From Lasiosphaeris hirsuta (Eukaryota > Ascomycota > Sordariomycetes > Sordariales > Lasiosphaeriaceae), in the NCBI GenBank assembly GCA_030549175.1, contig JAUKUA010000007.1, forward strand, positions 248,001-312,000: a stretch of 64,000 nt of DNA, written 5' to 3'. Below, piece by piece: positions 11,570 through 23,953 of the stretch. Made by a program: the position numbers and the translations under genes. Each line of letters starts with the position of its first letter. Within the stretch, counting starts at the first letter, position 1. The notes beneath the pieces were generated by a model that saw only the letters and a list, made by a program, of their open reading frames with translations, was not told where the DNA came from and did not search any database.

Positions 11570-13283
11570 CAAGAGGATGACTGAGAAAGTTTTCGTCGAG
11601 TCACTGCGCTCAACTCGTCATACTCGAGATGAATGGAAATCCGGGAGGCAAACGCGGCGTCGATGTCGGCGAAAAGGTTGGTAGTGAGAAAGATTATGCC
11701 CGAGTAGTACTCCAATATAGCGAATAGGACCTCATGGTGCCAAGTCAGCCTTGGTAGCTGGCGGTATCAATGGTGGGGATTTCATTTACCACAGCAAAGG
11801 TCATCCCAAGATGAGTCATTTATGTTTCGACTTCTGATCAGCACATTAGCTTCTGAAAAGGTATTGATGCCGGTGAGCCACTGTCACTTTCAACACCATT
11901 TCTTGGGCACTCAAGTGGCTACCATTGATACCGTAGTTGAACACACCATCCAGCAGTATTGGGTCTTACCAAACTCGACTGTTAAGGACTTTCCGATCCC
12001 TCTCGGACCACTCAGGAACACTAACCCCTGGCCTGGAATAGAAAATGATATCGAGTTAACAAGCGTCAACGAGTGTTGAAGTGATTGACCTGCCCTTTCC
12101 CTGAACAATGTCGGCCCCTAGGGATCGGATCTCCGTGTGTCTCTGCGCAAAGCTGAGGACCATGTCTTTCCGCTCAGGTGGAATAGTATGTCGGTCATAT
12201 GCCGTTTCCTGCCATACGGCGAGACGAAGTTGATCGACGTCGATCATATCTGTAACGCTGATCAGCGATCTGGTTTCAACAGTGGATATAGCGGTTTGTG
12301 ACTTCCACCATCTCTTCTCAACAACAGAGAAACAAGGAACCTTAGGATTCATCGTCAACAACCAGACCGGGTGAGCCTGTACCACGAGGCTGTTGGCCTC
12401 TTGCTCTTTCTGGGTCGGTCTGCTGTACAGGTCCCGGAGGCGGATCCAGTGCTCTCTGAACTCTTTATTTTCGGCATTTTTGCTCTCCAATAATTCGCTT
12501 TTGACGTCTTCAAGGATGGGGCGAAATGGGTGCTCGAGTGACAATGTGTGGCTATTCCACTGATAATACCTCAAGGCATCCACAACCAGTCGACTAGACG
12601 CCGGAAGCTATCAAGGTTGGCCATTACTCGATAGTGTACTTAAAAGATGCACTCATTATATCTGCAGCCATTATTTGAGGACCCATGCTGCCAGCCAAAA
12701 AACCACCCGGGCCCTGTTCATCCTCGTCGGAATCGTCGAAACCGTCAAGAGCCTTACGTATCTTGGTCGAAGTAGTCTCCCAGAAAGAAATTCCTTAGAG
12801 GCCAAGCGCTTTCAAACCCCAATGTGTCGCCCGTTTCTTGTATTCCCTTGGCGTCTTGGTGGAAGCTTAGAGGGCAAATTATGAGGGAGTTGATAGGCAC
12901 GACTCCTTCGAAGCTCTTGATTTTGATGAGGCGTGTCTGAAACCCGTAGATAGATCCATCGAAATCGATATACCGATAGAATAGAAACAACTCAGGTTTT
13001 GCCGGCGAGAAAGGCAGTACCTCGAGCACCAACTCTGTCTTGTCCATTTCTGTGAACACAGCGATCCGGGAGGAAAAAGGGTCCAGAGGTCCTTTTCATC
13101 GATGACGTCTTTTCCCCGAAGCTCTGCAATCTTGGGTGACAGGCTGCGGAAGAGGTCTTCCATGACCTTGACCAGCAGCTTGGGGTGCATCTCCCCATCT
13201 GTTCCTTCCTCCTTGCTGTGGTACAACTCCAAATTGAGAGAATGACAGAAAAACAACTCCCTGAATGGTGATCTGAATACCAT
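11570..13283 (-). pseudogene. Decayed fungal AAA-ATPase (DUF7025 type)
   Basis: Read on the minus strand the segments follow the usual order of this family. At 13280-12754 lie a LWTLFPPGSL segment and, after a one-base frameshift near 13058, KPELFLFYRYIDFDG..FEGVVPINSL..PLSFH, as in DUF7025. At 12583-12110 is the pre-ATPase linker ending LSFAQRH..DIVQGKG. At about 12050-11990 comes a Walker A motif GPRGIGKS. A short LSAQEM stretch follows near 11900, and LEYYSGIIFLTTN..ASRIS near 11720-11620, as in AAA sensor/arginine-finger regions. The Walker B (DEAD-like) segment expected between the last two is absent and replaced by sequence with stops. The exon junction before Walker A fits only with a GC donor. 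Intact relatives are long; this copy is broken and cannot encode a working ATPase. Confidence 0.75.
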
Positions 13284-14250
13284 AACGTCCTTTTGCCCGC
13301 TAGTGTATTTGGCTTCCTCCTTCAGGATGGGTGATATTAGTACTGGGATGGCTGAGCTGATTAAAATCGGAGATGCCAGGTTGAACGGTTCTCATGCATC
13401 TTTAAATGGGGAAGACCGGAGGGAGAAAGTGGTAGCTCGAGTCGGAAGCTGCGGGGGACTTTGTTCAGTCGCGCCATGTCCTTGATGGTAAGGGTCTGTA
13501 TTTATTCTGCCGACCAGTGGATAATGTACTCACACATTTTTGTTATCGGACGTACCTCCGATGCCTGCTTGCCCGGCAGGGAGTTGGGGAGAAAGGTCAG
13601 ATAAAGGACGTTGCCTGTGAGATCGTGCAACAAAACATATTTAGAGGAGTTGTGCAAAGGTGATGGGTTCCCTTCATCTTGGCTGAGAATGGCGGACCAA
13701 CACAATAAGGCAACTGGAATGTCGGCAGACAAGGCAGCCGATTGTCAAGGCCGCAGGACGTCAAGAACTGCACCACCTTGAGGATGTCTCGTCTAATAGG
13801 GCTACGCAAGTACAATGATTGAGACGAATAGTAGTATGTTAAATATGATACGTTTTCCGGGGCTATTTTGGCCCGCATGCGCTACACAAATCCCCCTTAG
13901 GGTGGCCCTTGACAGTCACACCCAATACAGTGCAGGACTCATCAGAAACTCTAGGTATTTGTCTCATCATTTTCATGTCGTAAAGACAGCTACCTAGCTA
14001 AACCAGCACAATCAAGCCCTACAAAGTGTTGATGAAGTTCCTCGCCAGGCTGACTCATTACCATAATGAATCGTTGAAACCCGGACGTATATTTCCAGTG
14101 AATCATTGAACCCGGAAATCCATACCCGCGAAAGCCAACTGCCGTGTAACTACCCCGCATACACCTTATATAACGCCGAAAGGACGCCGCAGACGTATAT
14201 AGCGCCGACGATCTTGAGAAGGAATGGTCGAGAGAACGAGCAAGCCACAT
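13284..14250. other. No confident gene
   Basis: Lies between the AAA-ATPase remnant and the monooxygenase stop codon. The upstream part could hold eroded N-terminal AAA-protein sequence, but I recognise no motif. The stretch 13943-14055 is duplicated in diverged form at 9156-9268. Confidence 0.4.
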
Positions 14251-16358
14251 TCACATGTTGGGCTCCACTGCAAACTTCTTCTCGTTTCCGCCGTCCATCA
14301 CCATGCTGGTATCGCCAGCCTCATAGCCACCATATCCCGGCTCAACGCCAAAGACAATCTGGTACAGCTTCGCGTAGACCCAGCAGAGCAGGCTGAGTGG
14401 TCCAAAGATCGACATGGGGAGAATGGTCAGAAAGAATATGTCCGAGACGGCTGTGTTGGTGGTTAGCATCCCTCCTAACGGCTCAAGAGAAAAAGGGTAC
14501 TCACTCCAGAACCATCTGCGGCGACAAATCTGACTCCACATCTCGCCAGTCATGATGCCCTGGGCACCCTCCCACTTCCACGGGCCCCGCAGGCGGAATC
14601 GCACATTCAGGTTGGCGCCGAAAGCCCAAGCCAGGGGCAGTCTCCAGTTGCTGGTCAGGCCCTTCCGGACGGCCTCCTGGAAACCCAGCGCGGAATCCAT
14701 ATCCATGGCCAGCTGGTACACGTAGCTCTCATGGTCGACACCATAGTGGATGCGGCTGCGGTCGAGGTGATGCAGCCGGTAGTGCGGCTCGTCGCGGGGG
14801 TGCAGAGGCTTGGGCAGCTTCTGGGGCGCGAGCAAATGGCAGACCCACAGCTGGGCCTGCATCTCAGCCAGGGGCGGGATGGCGCCGAGGCTCGGGCGCA
14901 GGAAGCCGATGAAGCCGACGGTCGGGTCGGAGCGGTGCCAGACGCCGCGGACGTTGGCCTCGCCCGGTAGCGGGTACGAAGACGCGAGGAAAGGCAGGGA
15001 CTGGGTGTAGCCGGTGCAGAAGACGGCGATGTCGGGCTTGATGATGGCGTCCTTGAGGCGATGATACTCGGGGCGGCCCGTGTTGCGGAAGTACAGAGTG
15101 CCGTCGGCCGAGATCTGCGAAGGCCACGGGGCCAGGTCGATTTGGCAGCCCTTGGTGTCCGGGAAGGGCACATTGATGAGCGCGGCACGGATGCGCTCGA
15201 GGACACCCTTGTCAAGGATGCCTCGGTAGGGCGCGCTGACGTACGGTGCAGCTTTGGAGGATTTGTTGAAGAACACTGGGCAGGGTGTTAGTACTGGTGT
15301 GGGGGAGGGGAGGGAGAGAGGCTTACTTTTGGCGACATGATCGTACTCCTCGTCCGGTTCGCCGACCAGCTGACCGTAGCCGCCGGGGGTTCCTGTGGTC
15401 ATTCGCAGGATGAAGCGCACGTAAGTGTTGTAGAAAGTCCAGAGTGCAAAAGAGTTGCGCAGGATTGGGTGGACGTAAGACGTATCGAACAAGCTGGCGC
15501 GGGCATTGTCGAGCGGGATGGTCAGCTCCTCACTCGGTTTACCGCCGAGTATGGGCAGGATGGCGGGGTTCAGGTTCCGCTGTCATGTCGTTAGAAACAA
15601 TGCCCCTCTGTATTGAGTCAGATACATACCTTGGGGGCAAAGTGAAATCCGTAGCGGTGGCACATGACCACCTGCTTGGTGGGCGAGGTGACAGCCAGAT
15701 AGGAAACATCAGAGGCCGTCTCGCCGCCTCCAAGAACCATGACCGTCTTGCCCTGGCCAAACTGGTGTCGGCCCTTGAACTGGGACGAGTGAAGACGCAC
15801 GGGGACATTCTCGATGCCGGGGATATCGGGGATATTGGGCGTGACGTGCAGACCCGAGCACACGGCCACTGCATCGCACTCCCACTGAGCCTCCTCGCCC
15901 GTGTCCTGCGAAACGCAGGTGACAATGTGGGTGCGAGCCTTCAAAGCGGCACCTCGGGCGACCGATGTGACCTTGGTCTCGAGGTAGATGTGAGGCCACA
16001 GCTTAAAGTGAGTGGCGTACTGGTTCAGGTACTCGAGGTAGCGCTTGGCCGACAAGAAGTCGGCGTCGTCCTCGCGCGCGCGGAAGTCAGAAAAGCAGGT
16101 GAGCTGCTTGGACGAGACGAGCTGTGGCAGGGTGTGTTTCCATCGTTAGAAACAGGTCAATTGAGAGCGTGGAGACGTGTTGGTCAATAATACCTCAGCA
16201 TCCTCGTACATGCGCGCGTAGAAAGTGCCGCCAACCGAGGTCTCGCTCTCAAAGAGTTTGACTTCGACCGGATCAATACCGAAGGACGACTCGGCTTCGA
16301 GCAGGTATTTGAGCGTCACCAGTCCCGAAGGACCAGAGCCAATGATGGCGACCTTCAT
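14251..16358 (-). CDS. Flavin-containing monooxygenase
   Basis: Five exons: 16358-16194, 16121-15630, 15579-15327, 15275-14505 and 14450-14251. All four introns (16122-16193, 15580-15629, 15276-15326, 14451-14504) are GT-AG with CTAAC-like branch sites, giving about 626 residues. Residues 7-12 are the FAD dinucleotide motif GSGPSG; an F-x-G-x3-H type FMO signature (QFKGRHQF) lies near 170-176, the NADPH motif GGGETAS at about 186-192, and CTGY, an ATG-box-like motif, further on. The C-terminus has a long hydrophobic stretch (DIFFLTILPMSIFGPLSLL), suggesting ER-membrane anchoring as in many FMOs. FMOs oxygenate soft nucleophiles (N, S) of xenobiotics or pathway intermediates; the substrate here is unknown. 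The ATG at 16358 is the first in frame and directly precedes the FAD motif. Relics of a second copy lie at 8813-9268. Confidence 0.93.
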
Positions 16359-18337
16359 TTTCACCCGTCTCTGAGCGTTGAATCTGGATGTTCGTCGGAA
16401 TCAAAACGCGGTTTGAACTGCGAGGAGAAGGGGCTGCTCTTCGAGAAGAGAAAAAGAATTGGAGTGGCAGAGCAGAAGAAAAGGGCAGAGGATGAATGAC
16501 GCAGTGGCGGACCAGATGAAATGCGGCCCCGAGTTTATAGGACGGCGGCGTGCCATGCCTAAGTCATGGCCGAAAACGGCAATAGTTCCTTTCTTCTTTC
16601 ATCGTGCCTTCCTTGCAGCTGAGTCTGCGGGCGAGATGATGAAGCGCAGTTACGAGTGCACCCACCCATCGACAAATGCTTCCCCAGAGAACAAGACTGC
16701 AGTCAGCTTATTCCTTGCGCTCCCGTCTCTTGATACCCCCTCAACCACTACCCACAAACCTACAACCGATTTGGGTGAACTCGGTGCCGTCATAGATTGC
16801 GCCATGGATGATGACCGAGCGCGAGAGCCAACCGCGTTTCTGTTGTGATATCGATATGGGCCGTCATCCTATCACACCTCGGCTGCGACACTTGCTGGCC
16901 CTCACCGTGCATCTTGTTTGCTGCCGTGTCGGCCATCCCTCCAGAACAACAAGCCACCAAAGTATCATTTCTTGCTGGACTTTGCTCAAAGTAGAAAGAC
17001 GTGTCAGCAGGGCATGGTCCGGCTTATACCATTCCACCGAGAGAGCAGCTTCACACCGGGTTTAATGTGCCAGAGAGAGTCCGACCCGGGGGAGTAATCG
17101 CTAGTGCAGAAGCGTAGCTTGGGTTTAACTGCTCGCGGTGTGATTGGCGACTTGGTATTGCTTCTCGACGTTGGTTATATCTTGCTCCATAGCATCTACC
17201 GTGCCGCAATCCTACCCACAACCAACGCGCATCCTGATATTCTGTTCTGGCCCGAACGTACTCGGTTGGTTTTCCCCCGATCTCTGGGGGTCTCGACTTG
17301 ACACAGCCAAGACAGTCGAGTCCCGAGCCCTTGCCGGCCCCGGCATGTGTACAGTGCCGATGCCCTAAAAGGATTATTCGGTCAAAGGAAATCAGCTTTC
17401 TAGACTGACGGCCCAGCCAATCATCTGAAGACAGGACTACCGCAACTCTCAGCCGCAACGAAAGTGTGCGCTCGTTCCGATGTGAGGTTCAACTGCCGTG
17501 TAACCGCGTCTCAATCGATTGGAGACCCTGCGAAAATGGCTCCGATCGAGTTCTCAAGTCTAGGTTTAGGGAGCTGACAGATGCAGGTGCGGCCCGAGAT
17601 CCTGCCCGTGGCCTTGTTACCAGGGAACGTGCCGTTCCTATCTGTCGGGTGGGGTACAAAGAAACTCCACAAGGTGCGCGGTGTAATTGGGGCTGCTGAA
17701 GTGGGAATCCCAGACCCAGGGGAACCTTCGATCACAGCGCGAGGGGACATGTTGGCAAGATCGCCGAGGGCTCTTGCCATCTCAAAGTCACCAAGGCCAA
17801 GGTCCCGGGAAGTCTAGAATGGGTGTGTGTGGCACCAGACAGACAGACAGCTCGTGGCAGAAAGTGATTGGAGGGAACTTGGAATAGTCCATCGGTGTCT
17901 GTTAGTGGCTGATGATGTCCGTTGTTTTTGGGACGAGGTATTAATTTCAAGTTTCTGGATCAAGTAGGCTTATCCGTTGAGGGAAAGCGCAACTTGAGCA
18001 TCAAGCCTTGGTAAACCGCTGATGAGAAAGTCGGAAAGTTGGAAAGAGCCTCACCCTCAAGCTCGACGCGCCTCAAGATGCTGCTAGCTCCTTCCTTGAT
18101 CAAATTGCAAGTGCTTTGTGAAAAGGATTTCCGTCGACCCCCACTTTTTACGGTCACATGCCGTCGAGATGCTGGGGGAGAAGTGGAAAAGATAACAAGT
18201 GGGCCTGAAACCTTGTCTGCACCTTCCTTGGGAATGAAGATAACTTTATCTTGCTTCAACGCCGGGTCCCTCGCCGGCTATTTCGCACAATCTTCAAACA
18301 TCTACCTAAGCCAAAAACACCCCCTCCACCAACACCC
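16359..18337. other. No gene seen
   Basis: Two kilobases upstream of the monooxygenase start and downstream of the CCCH-protein stop. Only overlapping short frames on both strands and no family I recognise. The 100 bp next to 16358 resemble the leader preserved in the relic at 8905-8965. Confidence 0.45.
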
Positions 18338-19953
18338 CTATACATCCCACGGCACCAACCTCCCGCCCTGCTCCGCATACAAAACCGCCTTCACACCCAG
18401 CCCGCCAAACCCATCACTCTCACAAACCAGCACGACCCTATCCCTCCCCTCGGCAGCCAACTCCCCCGCCCGCCGCCTCAGCAGCCCGAGGAACGCCCCC
18501 ATGCGCCCCAGCACCCCCTGGCTCTCGCACTCCCACCGCCCCAAGTCCCGCCCCTTATCCTCCACCGCGACCACCCCCACACCGCTACCACTAGGCCCGG
18601 ACTCGGCCTCGGGCTGCGGCGCCACGTTAAACACGCCCGCCCGGTGCGCCGCCGTGTGCAGCAGCGCGCGCCGGCTGAAATACAGCTGGGCCTCGGGCGC
18701 AAACCCCCGCCTCTGCATGCCCGCGCGGTGCGTCTTGACCTCGAGCAGGCAGCGTGAGGGCACATCGCGGCCCAGGCGGTGGATGCGCAGCATGGACGGT
18801 TTGTTGTCGCCGCCGGTGGTGGCGGGGTGGGAGGCCGCGAAGGCTGGGGACTCGCCTGGGTCGTCGAGGGGCAGGGCCGCGAAGATGGAGGGGGAGGTGC
18901 TGAGGGAGGGGGGTTTGCTGCGTGGCGGGGAGGAGCGGGTGGTGGTGGAGGAGCGGCGGCGGTGGGGCTTGGGAGCGGCGGGTTTGGGGATCGGGAGAGG
19001 CTTGGTGGCCGGCGGGTGGTTGCAGCCGCAGTAGTAGGCGTCGACTTCGGACTGCACGACGAGCTCGAGCCCCGCGAAGCGGAAGCGGACTACGCGGTGG
19101 TGGCTGGCGCTGCGGTGGAGCAGCGGCGAGTCGGTCTCGGCGTAGCGGCACGTCGCTTTCTCGAAGCCGGCGCCGTGCCCCATGGACGAGTTGAGCGACG
19201 GGTCGTCGGTCCATTTGGACAGGAAGAGCACGCCCCGGCGCCACTCGAGGTCGTAGCGCTCCACCATGCGGCGTCGGTTTTGGAAGATGTGGAACAGCTT
19301 TCGCAGGTTGCTGGCGTTACTCACCATGTTTGTTGTTTCGAAGAGGTTGAAGCTTGGGCTGCTCACCTCGAGGGCTCGCAGGAGTGGCTCAAAAGTGTAA
19401 GTGTATCGAGGGAACCTGGGTGTCAGGTCGTGGTTCTCTGCATCGAGGAGGATTTCTGTCCGCCGAGTTATGGGAGAGAAGAACGGCGGGGAGCCTATGC
19501 GACCAAATATCGGTCAGTATGTGGTGAAGTAGGGGGATGGGTTGAAGACTAACCCGGCACGATGATCTCGTCATCGGCAAGCTTGTTAAAACTAGCAAGG
19601 TCACCCCTATCCTGGATGTAGACATCGCGGTCTGCCAGGAGGGTGTCCAGGTCCAGTTGCTCCAGACGCTCGAGGCCAAACGTCATGGCAGCTGGTCTTG
19701 CGAGCTGATGCTCTGGCGGGTGCCAGTAGATACACATTCCCTCATGCATGTGGTAGCAGTCTTCTCTCCATCGGCACGTCTTGGTTTCATCGCGCCCATT
19801 CTGCCACTTGCGAACGAGCTGAGAATCGTGGGAGGATTCGCAGCTGGGATCAAGGCACTGCTTGTTGTTGATCAGCAGCCCGCAGGGGGGTTTCCATCCC
19901 CTCCCAGCATTGGGTTCACGGTCCCAAGAGCGTCTGCGGATGGAAAAGGACAT
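18338..19953 (-). CDS. CCCH-finger protein of a fungus-specific family (often mislabelled GGPP synthetase)
   Basis: Two exons, 19953-19554 and 19494-18338, split by a 59-nt GT-AG intron, encode 518 residues. The N-terminal 80 residues carry two CCCH-like zinc-binding patterns: C24-x8-C33-x4-C38-x3-H42 and C60-x5-C66-x7-C74-x3-H78. The body has the IIVPGSPPFFSP segment and the VVRFRFAGLELVVQSEVDAY block seen in a widespread fungal family that databases often label geranylgeranyl pyrophosphate synthetase. No DDxxD prenyltransferase motif is visible, so I reject that function. A proline/serine/arginine-rich linker lies at about 285-335. Role unknown; CCCH fingers make RNA binding plausible (inference). 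Confidence 0.85.
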
Positions 19954-20985
19954 GGATTCTGATGTAAATGGTATAGACTAAGACTCAATCTGTGTGGTTT
20001 GAGCTGTAGCAATGCTTCATCTATCACATGTACGAAAACTATCCGAACTTGGCAGGAAGTTGTCCGAGCCATGGCAAGCGGCAGGGGCGCGGTCCATCTT
20101 ATACCTTCTTGTCCAACAGATTCGACGTATCAAATGCCGCAGGCCGTAGCCTTACTGAAAGACGTCTATGCCCAATTCAGCACTGCTGGCTGGCTGCCTT
20201 GTGAGTTTGCCTCCCCGCCAGGCCAGCTGCAGTGAGGCCTGCATCTGCAAGGGGGGTGTGCAGCCTGATCATCTGTGTGGGCGAAGCCGGGCAAGGTGAA
20301 TGCCAACAAAACGTGGTGACAAGGCTCTGCAGCATGAGCTGCATTGACTGGTTCCGTAAGTTCATGATGGAAAAGTGAATGCGGGCAGCCCGCAAATTAC
20401 ATTGCGTAAAGTGTACTTGTGATGTTTTTGTTGAACGTTGCCGATGGGCTCCTCGCCACTGCTGTGGCAGAGCGGATTTTCCATGGTGAATCTTGCATGA
20501 ACGCGGATTCCTGGCGGGTGCCCAGTGGCTCGAGATAAAACAGGGCGGTTGGCCACCACCAGTCGGCTCCTGCGCAATTGTTGCATCTGCAGTTCGTTGG
20601 TAACACGACTACGCGACCTAGGCCACAGGCCGAACACAGCATGAGAATTTCATTGGATCAAATGCATTCTGCAAATTGCACAGCGCTTTGCTCAGTGTCC
20701 ACACTCTCCACCGAAGACTTGACCGGCCACTGGGCTATGATATACTAAGGTGCTACTAACACCCCAATCATGGTTGAAGTTTCCCGGAGTGAGGGGCTAT
20801 ATAGATTTAACCTGAGATCTCATTCTCATTCTCATTCCCGTATTTCAACTCGTAAATGAGAGTTGCGTGGGATACATTGCGCTTCACAAGGTGGGCCACA
20901 TAATCTCATTTCTCCACCCAACTCCATCACCACACAGCACAAAAAGTTAAGCAATGGACCCATCAGAGCCCAGTTGAGCTAATAG
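19954..20985. other. No gene seen
   Basis: Intergenic. Holds a short (CATTCT)n-like run at about 20820-20838 and no recognisable coding or RNA signal. Confidence 0.45.
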
Positions 20986-21068
20986 TGGAGAAGCTAAGAA
21001 TCGAACTCAGGACCTTTCGCAGTATAGAAACTGCTAAGCGAACGCTCTAACAACTGAGCCACACCCCC
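20986..21068 (-). tRNA. tRNA-Ala (AGC) with a 10-nt intron, possibly degenerate
   Basis: On the minus strand the sequence folds as a tRNA of 73 nt plus a 10-nt intron. The 5' acceptor strand is GGGGGTG, the D arm GCTC..GAGC, the anticodon stem TTCGC/GCGAA with loop TTAGCA-T, and the T arm CTGAG-TTCGATT-CTTAG. Anticodon AGC gives alanine. The intron GTTTCTATAC sits after position 37, the canonical site. The 3' acceptor strand (CTTCTCC, discriminator A) pairs imperfectly with the 5' strand: one T-T mismatch and two G-T pairs. It reads as if C-to-T changes have weakened it, so it may be a pseudo-tRNA. Confidence 0.75.
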
Positions 21069-22447
21069 TTTGTTGATGTTGCTGAATCTCATAGCAGAGA
21101 CTACGAGCGGAGGAGAATGGATCGTGCGCTGTGTTTACCCATGGAAGAGTGTTTAAATTCCTAGCATCCACCTGGTTGATCAAACATACCTATCTGCCTC
21201 CAAAGGGACTGCATGTGATGGGGCATGTGGTGACTCGCACCAATGGATTGCAACGCAACTAGCTAGGAAGAAGACGGGGTCAAAAGACAGTGTTTTCCCA
21301 CCTCGATTGGCCACTTTACGCTCTCTTTTTGCTCTTCTACATCTTTTTGCACTATTCGATGGTTGACTGAAGTCGCTGTATGGTACTAGAAGTGCGGTCC
21401 CGTTTTTTTCTGTACTATTGTTTGAGGCGTTCAAGCTGCTCCGTCTAACGCAACTCTACGACTCGGACTATAATAGCTGAGCACTTGCAGTTATGTGTTT
21501 TTGAATAGCCTGGCTAAGATTGCTGCCAGGTTGCTCAATGACGGGGCCGGCAGTCTTGAGATACCCATATGTCTCCGAGTCGGGTAGAGTGAGTCCCGGC
21601 CGTTGTAATTACCCGGCACGGAAGATGAGTAGCCTCCCGTACCAAAGAAAGCAGGTACATAACCTTGAGTTATCTATCTACCTCAACTTCGGTACCTGAT
21701 ACAAGCATTGAGACATACACGGTGAGCGTACGATTGGGTATCCGATTAGAGATATCCGAAAAATTCGGACTATCCAGCTATGAAACTTCTTGGCAAAAGG
21801 AAACCCTTCTACCCTGAGGGCTAGACCACTTATATACCCATATGTCGGTTATGCGACACCAGCATTGGGAATTGTCTCGTATCCCTCGTAATTGAGGGAA
21901 GAGATAGCGAACAAGTTCTGCAGCTGGCGCCTTTTCGGTGTTGCATAAGGTCCCGGCACCAGTGCCAAGGACCCCTCAAGGGGTTGTTGGCATCTTGCCG
22001 CCCTTGACATATCAGGATCTAATGCAGTATCTCTATGCATGCCAATGGCACAACTGGGCCTCGACCTGTCCTTCAATGTCCTAAGGCCCAGGGTTACCTG
22101 CAGAGTTCTCGTCCAAGCTGGTATCCCGGGCGGGGTTGTCAGTCGGGCCTGTGTGGTGTTGTTGCCAAGCTGCCGATACAAAGCGGCGGCCTCTCGGTCT
22201 TGAGATACAGCTGCCAGTGATCCTCCCCTTTCACCTTCCTTCGCCTTCTACATTCCACACGGTCAGAATTTCGGTTGGCTGGTAGGTCAGGTAAACAACT
22301 CCCTCACTGCACGTCCCTACCCCAATCACCAACCTGCAAGATGCCGCTTCACGATACGAACCCAGACCCAAACTCCACAACAATTCGCGGCGCCCTAGGC
22401 GCCGTAAAGCATCCCACCATCCTCCCGTCCTCCATCCCTAACCCACT
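21069..22447. other. No gene seen
   Basis: Short frames only, AT-rich in places (21480-21840). No transposon ends or RNA structure that I can support. Confidence 0.45.
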
Positions 22448-23467
22448 CAGGCCATCATCTACACAACCTTCAAACTCCTCCACAACCTTTTCCTGCATCC
22501 CCTCTCGCGCCAAGGCCCCCCCGCCGCTGCACCACTCCCCTCCCGCACCTCTGGGCCCTCCTCACCGGCTCCGTAGCCCCGCGCGTCGCGACACTCCACA
22601 CACGCTACGGCCCCGTCGTCCGGCTGGGCCCCAACCACCTGTCCTTCACCGACGTGCGCGCCTGGCGCGACATATATGGGCACCGCATCGGCAACTCCGC
22701 TGGGTCACTGCAGGTTGGGTCTGTTGTTGTGAGTGCGGCGAGTGACTGACTTGGGAGGAATTAGGACATCGGTATCAGTCGAATGCCGCCATTCTGGTGG
22801 CTGCCGGATCCGAGATCATGGCCACTGTGCTCTCGGGGGTCACATACCACTTTGTTTTCCAACCCGGGGTCATGGACAAGCTGAAGCTTGAGGTGCGGTC
22901 TGCCTTCAAGAGCGCCGACGAAATCACCATGGTGTCGGTCAATTAGCTGCCGTACATGCTGGCGTATCTTAGCGAGGCCCTGCGTCGGCATCCCCTCGTG
23001 CCGAGCAACTTGGTGCGCGAGGTGGCCAGGAGGGGGGGGGGCTACCATTGCCGGTCACTTCCTCCCCGGTAAGACCATGGTTGAGTGCTAGTTGTGGTCC
23101 ATGAGCCGCAGCGAGTCCCACTGGGAAGACCCTTGGTCCTACCGCCTAGAGAGATTTCTCCACTCAGGGGATGGGAAGGGGGCTTTGGGAGCAACGATTC
23201 GACCGAAGCGCTCCAGGCCTTTGGTGTGGGGCCGAGAGGAACTGTATCGGACGAAAGTAAGTGCTGCCGACACTTTTACTGGTGCACCGCTGTAGACATG
23301 GTGAATAGCCTGGCTTATGCGGAAATGCGACTCGCCCTCGCCAAAATGGTGTATGCCTTTGATATGACGTTAGCCGACGAGAGCAAAAAGATTGGACCAA
23401 GGGGCAAATGACATTCCCCGTTTGGAAGAAGGGGCCTCTCTTTGTCCATGTCAAGTCGGTTGCTTGA
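22448..23467 (+). pseudogene. Decayed cytochrome P450
   Basis: Pieces of a fungal P450 in order but in several frames. About 22448-22700: a hydrophobic start with FLHPLSRQGP, then RYGPVVRLGPNHLSF and WRDIYGHRIGN. About 22780-23060: the I-helix region NAAILVAAGSEIMATVLSG, the K-helix region EALRRHPLVPS and GATIAGHFLPGKT. About 23200-23290: the heme loop FGVGPR, then NCIGRK one base out of frame. After a GTAAGT..TAG intron: LAYAEMRLALAKMVY, and a terminal FPVWKKGPLFVHV ending at 23467. Roughly 200-250 residues between the N-terminal piece and the I-helix are missing. Stops at 22944-22946 (glutamine expected, CAG to TAG) and 23089-23091, plus frameshifts near G and A runs, make it non-functional. 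Confidence 0.88.
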
Positions 23468-23953
23468 GAGAAGGCCCCGCGTTGGGAAATGTGAAGGTTG
23501 AAAATCAGGGATCTTTTTGCTCAAGCGTACAGAGGAAGGTAGTTGTCGTCGAAGTGGATTATGAGTCAGGGCGTAATTATAAAGCATCACTCGATAGGTG
23601 GTTGTATCATGGGCGGGCATTGCCGAAAGGTGGCTTTCCGCGGAATTACAAACGCGTTTGCGAATGCGCAAGCCAATCACCCGAGCGACTTCTTTTGGCA
23701 CGTCAGATCGGGACAATTTGATGATCCGCGCATTCTTTGGGCATTATATCTAGAAAAAGTATAAGTCACACCATTCCACACATCACAATATTTCAGCCCT
23801 CCAGGCATCTTTCGCATCAGGGCTCTGTCAATCGAACAAAAACACGTACCCCACACTCTTGTCACCCACCACTGACGACAGCACCAATTCCGGTCGGCAA
23901 AGCACGCCAGTGACCTCGAGCACTCCAAATGGTAGCCAAGTTCCCTAATCAGC

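Noticed and set aside
14655..15215. Long open frames in other frames of the FMO and other GC-rich genes
   Set aside because: They are shadows caused by high GC; they are Arg/Ser/Pro-rich and lack motifs.
18338..19953. Naming this gene a geranylgeranyl pyrophosphate synthetase
   Set aside because: The family is often so labelled, but no DDxxD prenyltransferase motifs are visible in the translated protein.
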